Positions 1-5,105 of a stretch of 6,759 bases of DNA are shown piece after piece. Where the stretch lies: the NCBI GenBank assembly GCA_035507915.1, contig DATJNS010000494.1:1-6759 (forward strand), in the 5' to 3' direction. Position numbers and translations under genes: made by a program. The stretch is from JACQAI01 sp035507915 (GTDB taxonomy: Bacteria > Pseudomonadota > Alphaproteobacteria > Elsterales > Elsteraceae). The first letter of the stretch is position 1. Every line of letters starts with the position of its first letter. The notes under the pieces were generated by a model, which saw only the letters and a list, made by a program, of their open reading frames with translations, was not told the origin of the DNA and did no database searches.

Positions 1-1
1 C

Positions 2-106
2 TGGGACGTCGCGCACGCCGTGCTGTTCCTCGCCTCCGACGAGGCGCGCCACATCACCGCGACCCAGCTCGTCGTCGACGGCGGCGTGACGGCAGGCAGC
101 CCGTAG
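2..106 (+). CDS. Short-chain dehydrogenase/reductase, C-terminal end (partial)
   Basis: The window opens inside this gene; 34 codons remain before TAG at 104-106. The visible protein has the signature C-terminus of classical SDR enzymes: VLFLASDEARHIT followed by QLVVDGG. In this family that segment is the last helix and the final beta strand, which ends in the conserved D-G-G. SDRs are cytoplasmic NAD(P)-dependent oxidoreductases. The cofactor motif and the catalytic Ser-Tyr-Lys lie upstream of the window, so substrate and cofactor preference cannot be judged. The stop lies only 9 bases from the end of the convergent hydrolase gene, with no hairpin terminator between them, so the two transcripts probably overlap at their 3' ends. 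The family call is firm; nothing more specific can be said. Confidence 0.88.
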   Translation, partial: WDVAHAVLFLASDEARHITATQLVVDGGVTAGSP

Positions 107-115
107 GTTTCTTCG

Positions 116-868
116 TCAGACCGGCGTGTGCTTGATCAGGAAGGCGCGCACGCGGCGGACCGACTCCTCGAGATGCTCGGGGCCCTTCCAGTCCTTCTGC
201 AGCTCGATGCCCTTGGGCGCCAGGCGCTCGATCTCGTCGCTGGTGGCGCGCGGGTGCGGCAGGTCGTTGCCATGCTGCAAGAACAGCGGCGTCGTGCAGC
301 GCTTGACGAAGTCGCGCGATACCGAGAACACGAAATCGCCGCCGAACATGTTGTGGCCGAAGCGCGCCAGGGTCGCCTCGCTGAGGCTCGGGTCGCGCTC
401 GCGCATGAGCTTGGAGAACTCGGCGACCGCCTCGTCCCAGCGCGCGCGGTTCTCGTGCAGGCCAATCGGGTTCTGTAGAACTGCCGCGGTGATGCGCTGC
501 GGCGCCATCTCGCATAGCTTCAGGCAGAACGATGCGCCGATGCAGCCGCCCATGACGTGAAAGCGTTTGTGGCCGAGATGGTCCATCAGCGCCAGGTGAT
601 CCTCGGCGAAGCTGTGCCAGCCGTCGTCGGTCGTCACCTTGGCACGCGAGCTGCCTGCGTTGCGCTGGTCCATCGCCACCACGGTGAACGTGTCGGCCAG
701 CACCGCCATGGGATTCATCCAGGCTGGCGCCGCGTTCGGATTGGCCGGGCTGTGACGCCAGTAGGCGAGCTGCGATTTCAGACCGCCCGGCGCGAAGATC
801 AGCAGCGGGAAGCCCTTGCCGTGGACTTCGTAATGGATCTCGACGTCGGGGCGGTTGAACATCGGCAT
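116..868 (-). CDS. Alpha/beta fold hydrolase with a cysteine nucleophile elbow
   Basis: This is a complete 250-residue protein of normal length for a small alpha/beta hydrolase. There is no signal peptide or membrane segment, so it is probably cytoplasmic. In order, it shows the oxyanion-region turn APGG (26-29), the strand and turn MDQRNAGSS (66-74), the nucleophile elbow MGGCIGAS (106-113), a helical cap-like middle (about 135-190), HGNDLPHP (199-206) with Asp202 as likely acid, and a C-terminal helix after His232, the likely catalytic base. The elbow reads G-G-C-I-G, so Cys109 replaces the usual Ser; dienelactone hydrolases are known Cys users of this fold. The start at 868 is chosen because GGGAGGA (complement of 874-880) sits 5 bases upstream. 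The frame stays open to 1243, but that extension crosses the divergent gene and looks non-coding. The substrate is unknown; ester, lactone or C-C bond hydrolysis are all possible. Confidence 0.87.
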   Translation of the reverse strand: MPMFNRPDVEIHYEVHGKGFPLLIFAPGGLKSQLAYWRHSPANPNAAPAWMNPMAVLADTFTVVAMDQRNAGSSRAKVTTDDGWHSFAEDHLALMDHLGHKRFHVMGGCIGASFCLKLCEMAPQRITAAVLQNPIGLHENRARWDEAVAEFSKLMRERDPSLSEATLARFGHNMFGGDFVFSVSRDFVKRCTTPLFLQHGNDLPHPRATSDEIERLAPKGIELQKDWKGPEHLEESVRRVRAFLIKHTPV

Positions 869-873
869 GGCGT

Positions 874-880
874 TCCTCCC
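874..880 (-). promoter_or_regulatory. Ribosome binding site of the alpha/beta hydrolase
   Basis: Read on the minus strand this is GGGAGGA, followed by 5 bases and then ATG at 868. It decides the start: no comparable site supports the longer open frame reaching 1243. A second ATG at 862 is too far from the site to be preferred. Confidence 0.75.
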
Positions 881-928
881 GGGTGTGACGTGCCAATGGT
901 GGGGCCGGGCGGCATGGGGCGCAACCCG

Positions 929-948
929 TGCAACCGATTGCAACCGAT
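929..948. promoter_or_regulatory. Tandem 10-bp repeat containing a dyad, candidate operator
   Basis: The unit TGCAACCGAT occurs twice head to tail (929-938 and 939-948), and a third GCAACC lies at 921-926. The spacing is one helical turn. The junction also forms the perfect dyad TGCAA-N4-TTGCA (929-942), a shape typical of sites bound by dimeric helix-turn-helix regulators. The site lies 61 bases upstream of the hydrolase start and about 155 bases upstream of the DUF2189 start, inside the divergent intergenic region. It could therefore control either or both genes. No regulator gene is present in the window. The repeat is directly seen; the operator role is inferred. Confidence 0.4.
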
Positions 949-963
949 CTCGGCGGGCGCGCG

Positions 964-1008
964 TTGCGCCAGATGCCAGGCGCCGGCAATCGGCGTATGC
1001 TGGCGCAA
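964..1008. repeat. Nested inverted repeat in the divergent intergenic region
   Basis: A perfect 9-bp inverted repeat, TTGCGCCAG (964-972) and CTGGCGCAA (1000-1008), encloses a smaller one, CGCCG (981-985) and CGGCG (991-995), with a GCAAT loop. The outer arms could be a regulator site. If transcribed toward the DUF2189 gene, the whole element could instead fold as a leader hairpin. No U-run follows, so it is not a terminator. The structure is seen; its function is unknown. Confidence 0.4.
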
Positions 1009-1090
1009 AGGGCAGGTCGCGGTATTGGCGTGACCGACGCCCGGATTGGGCGTGCTGCCAGGCTGTCCCGCGACCCCGCTCCATCAGCCG

Positions 1091-1097
1091 GGGAGGG
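1091..1097 (+). promoter_or_regulatory. Ribosome binding site of the DUF2189 gene
   Basis: GGGAGGG lies 6 bases before ATG at 1104. It fixes the start: the frame is open upstream to an ATG at 855, but that stretch crosses the divergent hydrolase start and its regulatory repeats and lacks a comparable site. Confidence 0.7.
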
Positions 1098-1103
1098 ACG
1101 AAC

Positions 1104-1970
1104 ATGGCCACCATCCGCAATCCGATCGAGTGGGGCTGGGCCCAGCTCAGGGAGACCGCGCACGCGGTCGGCTCGGCGAGCCGCGCCATGGCGGGCTCGC
1201 TCGAGCACCACGCGACGCCGCTGCCCGCGGTCCGCCGCATCACGATCGCCGACTTGAAGACCGCGCTCGCGAGGGGCGTCGAGGATTTTGGCGCCTACCG
1301 CACCGACGTGCTGTTCATCGGCTTGATCTATCCGGTGATCGGCCTGGTGCTGGTGCGCCTCGCCTTCGGCTACGACATGCTGCCGGTGCTGTTCCCGCTG
1401 GCGTCCGGCTTCACCCTGGTGGGCCCGGTCGCCGCGGTCGGGCTCTACGAGATGAGCCGACGCCGCGAGCAGGGGGCGGAGATCAGCTGGGCCGATGCCT
1501 TCGGCGTCGTGCGCTCGCCGGCGTTCGGCGGCATCGCGGTGCTCGGCTTGCTGCTGCTCGCGATCTTCCTCGCCTGGCTGCTCGCTGCGATGCTGATCTA
1601 CGACGCGACGCTCGGTCCGGCGCCGCCGGCCTCGATCGCCGGGTTCGCGCGCGACGTGCTGACCACCGTCAACGGCTGGGCGTTGGTCTTCTTCGGCGTC
1701 GGCGCCGGATTCCTGTTCGCCGTTCTCGTGCTGACCATCAGCGTGGTGTCGTTCCCCCTGCTGCTCGACCGTCCGGTCGGTCTTGGCGGTGCGATCCGCA
1801 CCTCGGTGCGCGCGGTGGCGGCCAACCCGATGCCGATGGTGGCGTGGGGCCTGATCGTCGCCGGCGGCCTGGTGCTCGGCACGATCCCGGTGTTCCTCGG
1901 GCTCGTGTTCGTCATGCCGGTGCTCGGGCACGCGACCTGGCACCTCTACCGCACGGTCGTCGAGCGCTAA
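1104..1970 (+). CDS. DUF2189 family multi-pass inner-membrane protein
   Basis: This is a 288-residue integral membrane protein of unknown biochemical role. A soluble N-terminus (1-65) leads into about five or six hydrophobic segments, near residues 66-88, 92-114, 141-166, 190-217 and 244-277. Features I associate with DUF2189 proteins are the run LFPLASGFTLVGP (96-108), the following GLYEMSRRRE (113-122), the D-A-F and R-S-P-A stretch (131-140), and SFPLLLDRP (216-224) followed by a conserved S-x-x-A-x-x-x-NP-type loop. The SRRRE loop and the basic stretch around 224-236 probably face the cytoplasm by the positive-inside rule. The gene is transcribed alone: the hydrolase is divergent, and the next gene starts 195 bases downstream with its own ribosome binding site. 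Nothing in the sequence ties it to the neighbouring enzymes. The family call is from memory of its conserved motifs; a generic multi-pass membrane protein is the fallback. Confidence 0.85.
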   Translation: MATIRNPIEWGWAQLRETAHAVGSASRAMAGSLEHHATPLPAVRRITIADLKTALARGVEDFGAYRTDVLFIGLIYPVIGLVLVRLAFGYDMLPVLFPLASGFTLVGPVAAVGLYEMSRRREQGAEISWADAFGVVRSPAFGGIAVLGLLLLAIFLAWLLAAMLIYDATLGPAPPASIAGFARDVLTTVNGWALVFFGVGAGFLFAVLVLTISVVSFPLLLDRPVGLGGAIRTSVRAVAANPMPMVAWGLIVAGGLVLGTIPVFLGLVFVMPVLGHATWHLYRTVVER

Positions 1971-2011
1971 TCGGGCGCTGCAGGGGCGGGACGCCGGAAG
2001 CCGGACGGCGC

Positions 2012-2034
2012 GCGTCTGACGTCTGACGCCCGAC
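2012..2034. repeat. 7-bp tandem repeats forming an 18-bp dyad upstream of the ThDP enzyme gene
   Basis: The heptamer GTCTGAC occurs at 2014-2020 and 2021-2027, followed by the related GCCCGAC at 2028-2034. Bases 2012-2029 form a near-perfect dyad, symmetric at 16 of 18 positions (GCGTC and GACGC arms around a central GACGTC). It lies 42 bases after the DUF2189 stop and about 135 bases before the ThDP enzyme start. It may be an operator or chance GC-rich structure. Confidence 0.3.
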
Positions 2035-2079
2035 GCCGGCCGGCTGGCGAGGCCGCGGATCGCGCCGGGCCCGGAGACT

Positions 2080-2097
2080 GCCGGGCCGGCGCCCGGC
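2080..2097 (+). terminator. Weak hairpin after the DUF2189 gene, possible terminator
   Basis: A perfect 7-bp stem, GCCGGGC (2080-2086) with GCCCGGC (2091-2097) around a CGGC loop, lies about 110 bases after the DUF2189 stop. Only a short CCCCTTT follows at 2104-2110, so intrinsic termination would be weak. The nearby palindrome CCGGGCCCGG (2065-2074) can form competing pairs. It may be no more than GC-rich structure. Confidence 0.22.
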
Positions 2098-2165
2098 CGG
2101 AAACCCCTTTCGCGGCCCCGCCTTCAATGCGTAATCTCGTGGCATAGGGTCACGAGGAGGAAATC

Positions 2166-3824
2166 ATGAGTGAAATCGACGGCGCTACGCTGATCGCGCG
2201 GAGCCTCAAACAACAAGGCATCGATCACCTGTTCGGGGTCGTCGGGTTTCCGGTCGGTCCGATCGCCACGGCCGCGCAGAAGGAAGGCGTCGCCTATATC
2301 GGTATGCGCAACGAGCAGACCGCCTCCTACGCCGCGCAGGCCTACGGCTATATGACCGGCCGTCCGGGCGCCTGCATCACCGTGACCGGCCCGGGCGTGG
2401 TGCACGGTCTCGCCGGCCTCGCCAATGCCCAGCAGAACTGCTGGCCCATGATCCTGATCGGCGGCGCCTCGGAGACCTATCGCGGCGGCATGGGCGCGTT
2501 CCAGGAGGAGCGCCAGGTCCTGATTGCCACGCCGTTCTGCAAATTCGCCCACGGCATCGAGAGCGTCCAGCGCATCCCCTATTACGTCGAGATGGCGACC
2601 CGGCAGGCGATCTACGGGCGTCCCGGCGCCAGCTATCTCGACATGCCCGACGACATCATCACGGGAAAATGCGAGCTCGACAAAGTCGTCCAGGTCGAGC
2701 GCGTGCCGGAGGCGCCGCGCAGCGTGGCGCCGGAGGAGAACGTCGAGGCGGCGCTGAACCTGCTGCAAAAGGCCGAGCGGCCGCTGGTGCTGGTCGGCAA
2801 GGGCATGGCGTGGGCGCACGCCGAGACCGAGGTCCGCGCCTTCATCGAGAAAACCCAGCTGCCGTTCCTGCGCTCGCCGATGGGCAAGGGCGTGATGCCG
2901 GACGACCATCCGCTGTCGGTCGCGGCGGCGCGCACCCTGGCGCTGCAGCAAGCCGACGTCATCTTCCTGATGGGCGCGCGGTTCAACTGGATCTTCCATT
3001 TCGGCCTGCCGCCGCGCTTCGCCAAGGACGTCAAGGTCATCCAGCTCGACATCGCGCCCGAGGAGATCGGCCACAACAAGCCGACGGAAGTCGCGCTGCT
3101 CGGCGACGGCAAGGCGATCATGGCGCAGATGAACAAGGCGATGGGCAACCGCCAGTGGTTCCATCCGACCGACTCGGCGTGGCGCAAGATGATCACCAAG
3201 AAGGCCACCGAGAACGCCGCGACGATCAAGCCGCAGCTCGACGACGACGCGGCGCCGGCCAACTATTACCGGGCGCTGCGCGACATCGCCGCCTGGATGC
3301 CGAAGAACTCGATCCTCAGCGCCGAGGGCGCCGGCACGATGGATATCGGCCTCACCATGCTGCCGGTCCACGATGCGCGGTCGTGCCTCAATGCCGGCAC
3401 CTACGGCACCATGGGGGTTGGTCTCGGCCAGGCCATCGCGGCGTGTATCGTGCAGCCCAGCCGGCCGGTCATCCACCTCTCGGGCGACTCGGCGATCGGC
3501 TTCTCCGGCATGGAGATGGAGACGCTGGTCCGCTACAACTTCCCGGTCAAGATCGTGGTCTTGAACAACGGCGGCATCGGCCCGGGCATGCCGGAGATCC
3601 CCGAAAACCCGATGATGAACCTGAAGCCCAACGCGCTGATCTACGGCGCCCGCTACGACAAGATGATGGAGGCGTTCGGCGGCAAGGGCTTCTTCGTCGA
3701 GGACCCCAAGAAGATCCGCGGCGCCCTCGACGAGGCGATGAACCACCGCGGCCCCGCCCTGGTCAACATCGTGATCTCGCAGGGTTCGGCGCGCAAACCG
3801 CAGCAGTTCCGCTGGCACAGCTGA
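2166..3824 (+). CDS. ThDP-dependent 2-hydroxyacyl-CoA lyase / oxalyl-CoA decarboxylase family enzyme
   Basis: This is a complete 552-residue enzyme, the usual length for the family. It has three domains: N-terminal pyrimidine-binding (about 5-170), central Rossmann-like (about 193-320), and C-terminal pyrophosphate-binding (about 385-540). The catalytic Glu50 sits in GMRNEQTASYAA. The Mg-ThDP motif starts at G440-D441-S442 and ends at N467-N468. From memory of the families it looks closer to human HACL1 than to Oxalobacter oxalyl-CoA decarboxylase: it shares GMRNEQ, MGAFQE (109-114, where the decarboxylase has Tyr-Glu), HFGLPPR, GTMGVGLG and a C-terminus of the ARKxQxFxW type. HACL enzymes cleave 2-hydroxyacyl-CoA to formyl-CoA plus an aldehyde; oxalyl-CoA decarboxylase yields formyl-CoA and CO2. 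The Tyr usual after NNGGI is Gly472 here, so substrate may differ. The start is supported by AGGAGG 5 bases upstream. Mis-annotation as acetolactate synthase is likely. No formyl-CoA transferase neighbour is present, which argues weakly against oxalate catabolism. Confidence 0.88.
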   Translation: MSEIDGATLIARSLKQQGIDHLFGVVGFPVGPIATAAQKEGVAYIGMRNEQTASYAAQAYGYMTGRPGACITVTGPGVVHGLAGLANAQQNCWPMILIGGASETYRGGMGAFQEERQVLIATPFCKFAHGIESVQRIPYYVEMATRQAIYGRPGASYLDMPDDIITGKCELDKVVQVERVPEAPRSVAPEENVEAALNLLQKAERPLVLVGKGMAWAHAETEVRAFIEKTQLPFLRSPMGKGVMPDDHPLSVAAARTLALQQADVIFLMGARFNWIFHFGLPPRFAKDVKVIQLDIAPEEIGHNKPTEVALLGDGKAIMAQMNKAMGNRQWFHPTDSAWRKMITKKATENAATIKPQLDDDAAPANYYRALRDIAAWMPKNSILSAEGAGTMDIGLTMLPVHDARSCLNAGTYGTMGVGLGQAIAACIVQPSRPVIHLSGDSAIGFSGMEMETLVRYNFPVKIVVLNNGGIGPGMPEIPENPMMNLKPNALIYGARYDKMMEAFGGKGFFVEDPKKIRGALDEAMNHRGPALVNIVISQGSARKPQQFRWHS

Positions 3825-3837
3825 GCGGCTGACCGGA

Positions 3838-3880
3838 CAAGGGCCGCGCCGCTGTCGGCGCGGCCCTTGCTATTTCGTGG
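3838..3880 (+). terminator. Strong intrinsic terminator between convergent genes
   Basis: An uninterrupted 14-bp inverted repeat (3838-3851 with 3856-3869) closes a CTGT loop only 13 bases after the ThDP enzyme stop. The stem begins with C-AAGGG and ends with CCCTT-G, and a short TATTTC tract follows at 3871-3876. The very GC-rich perfect stem and its position support termination of the plus-strand transcript. The minus-strand gene also ends toward it, but the minus-strand transcript would have no U-tract beyond the stem, so termination in that direction is less certain. Confidence 0.8.
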
Positions 3881-3882
3881 GC

Positions 3883-3910
3883 GCGCCGGTCGCGCGCGGC
3901 GCCGGTCGCG
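3883..3910. repeat. Short direct repeat between the terminator and the amidohydrolase stop
   Basis: GCGCCGGTCGCG occurs at 3883-3894 and again at 3899-3910, separated by 4 bases. The second copy abuts the end of the amidohydrolase gene. It is non-coding on both strands as far as I can tell. It may be a slippage duplication in GC-rich sequence; no function is suggested. Confidence 0.35.
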
Positions 3911-4954
3911 TCAGGCCTTGGCGAAGCTCTTGGCGTCGACCGTGAAGCCGTAGTAGCGCTGCGGATTGTCGAAGAAGATCTTCTTCTTGAGCTCGGCCGG
4001 GATGTCGTTGCGGTCGGCCAGGTGCTTGACCGCGTAGGGGAACTCACCGTCCCAGTGCGGATAGTCGGACGCGAACAGGATGTTGTCCGCCGGGAAGAAG
4101 TCGGTCGCGTAGCGCAGGGTCTTCTCCTCGGGCTCGCACGACACGAACACGCGCCCGCACGTCATGTACTCGGACGGCTTCATCTTGAGGAGCGGCGCGT
4201 CGAAGCGCCGGAACTCGTACTCCTCGTCCATGTGCTCCATCCAGAACGGCACCCAGCCGATGCCGGCCTCGAGGAACGCCACGCGCAGGTCCTGGTATTT
4301 CTCGAGCAGCCCCGAGTAGATCACGGCGGTGCAGGCGATCAGCTGCTCGGGCGCGTGCGAGAAGGTGTGGATCTCGAGAAACGTCTCGAAATGGCCGAGC
4401 CCGTCCATGGTGTCGCTGCCCGAGGCGTGGAACGCGACGGCGACGCCCTGGCGCGCGCATTCCTCGTAGAACGGCCAGAAGTCCTTGTGGGCGACGTTGC
4501 GGGCGCGATCGTAGGTGTTGACCATCACGCCGACCGTGCCGAGCGTCGACATTGCGCGCTCCATCTCCTTGATGGAGGCCTTGACGTCGACATGCAGCGG
4601 CACGAGCGCGACGCCCTTCAGGCGCTTCTTGTCGGCCGAGCACCAGTCGGCCAGCCAGTCGTTGTAGGTCGCGGCGAGCGCGATCGCGTAGTCGTGGTCG
4701 CGCACCTTCGACAGGAACAGCCCGCCGGTCGGGTAGATGATCTGGAGGTCGATGCCCTCCTTGTCGTTGTCGGCCAGGTTCTGCGCCGCCGATTTCGGGG
4801 TCTTGTCGAGCTTGCCGCCCTGGCGGCGGTCGAACCCGTCGACCGGGAAGATGGTCTGGCGCTTGCGATATTTCTCGGGCAGCCGCTCGCGATAGACCGC
4901 CTCGGCATCGACGGCGTGGCCGTCGGCGTCGATGATGACCATGCCGTTCTTCAT
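3911..4954 (-). CDS. Amidohydrolase-2 (ACMSD-type) family metal-dependent hydrolase or decarboxylase
   Basis: This is a complete 347-residue protein with a TIM-barrel metal-enzyme pattern. Likely metal ligands are Asp11 and His13 in DADGH (9-13, replacing the HxH of classic amidohydrolases), His176 in VAFHASGSD, and Asp297 in FASDYPHWDG. Their order and spacing match ACMSD and gamma-resorcylate decarboxylase (Glu/His-x-His, His, Asp). The C-terminal DNPQRYYGF (329-337) is a family hallmark. At the barrel position where decarboxylases carry a catalytic His, this protein has Glu229 in FLEAGIGW, as many uncharacterised relatives do. The reaction could be hydrolysis or non-oxidative decarboxylation of a carboxylated substrate. 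There is no signal peptide, so it is cytoplasmic. The start at 4954 has GGAGG (complement of 4964-4968) 9 bases upstream; Met5 is a less likely alternative. It is convergent with the ThDP enzyme and downstream of the RTX gene on the same strand, 151 bases away. Confidence 0.87.
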   Translation of the reverse strand: MKNGMVIIDADGHAVDAEAVYRERLPEKYRKRQTIFPVDGFDRRQGGKLDKTPKSAAQNLADNDKEGIDLQIIYPTGGLFLSKVRDHDYAIALAATYNDWLADWCSADKKRLKGVALVPLHVDVKASIKEMERAMSTLGTVGVMVNTYDRARNVAHKDFWPFYEECARQGVAVAFHASGSDTMDGLGHFETFLEIHTFSHAPEQLIACTAVIYSGLLEKYQDLRVAFLEAGIGWVPFWMEHMDEEYEFRRFDAPLLKMKPSEYMTCGRVFVSCEPEEKTLRYATDFFPADNILFASDYPHWDGEFPYAVKHLADRNDIPAELKKKIFFDNPQRYYGFTVDAKSFAKA

Positions 4955-4983
4955 CGGGGCGCTCCTCCAGCGGAATTTTCGGG

Positions 4984-5012
4984 AGCTTAGCTCCGGCTCA
5001 TCGTGGCTTCAA
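4984..5012 (-). promoter_or_regulatory. Candidate sigma-70-like promoter for the amidohydrolase
   Basis: On the minus strand TTGAAG (5012-5007) and TAAGCT (4989-4984) are separated by exactly 17 bases, which would put transcription start about 20-25 bases before the ATG. The -35 matches consensus at 4 of 6 positions and the -10 at only 3 of 6, so this is a weak prediction. The rest of the 151-base gap (4955-5105) holds the ribosome binding site and a minor hairpin (5047-5061) without a U-run. No convincing terminator for the RTX gene is visible there. Confidence 0.25.
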
Positions 5013-5105
5013 CGTTCTGGACCGGCCGGGAGGCTCGGTGGTGGACGACCCCGTCGGGGCCGACCCTCAAGGTGTGACTGCTGGCGATCTCGGTGGACCG
5101 CGTCG

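Noticed and set aside
869..1243. An N-terminal extension of the alpha/beta hydrolase to 1243.
   Set aside because: It overlaps the start of the DUF2189 gene, shows no domain, and the ribosome binding site at 874-880 fits the start at 868.
54..1943. A plus-strand open frame of 629 codons (and other overlapping frames) across the hydrolase and DUF2189 genes.
   Set aside because: Composition is dominated by Arg, His, Gln and Asp typical of antisense or off-frame GC-rich DNA, and it runs through two well-supported genes and their intergenic region.
2108..2137. TTTCGC and TAATCT with an 18-base spacer as a promoter for the ThDP enzyme.
   Set aside because: Both boxes match consensus poorly; not distinguishable from chance in this sequence.
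2124..3818. A 564-codon minus-strand open frame opposite the ThDP enzyme.
   Set aside because: It is rich in Arg, His and Asp, as expected for the complement of a GC-rich gene, with no recognisable motif; the plus-strand protein is unmistakably a ThDP enzyme.
2166..3824. Calling the ThDP enzyme acetolactate synthase.
   Set aside because: The sequence tracks HACL/oxalyl-CoA decarboxylase motifs (GMRNEQ, MGAFQE, HFGLPPR, ARKPQQFRW), and no small regulatory subunit gene follows.
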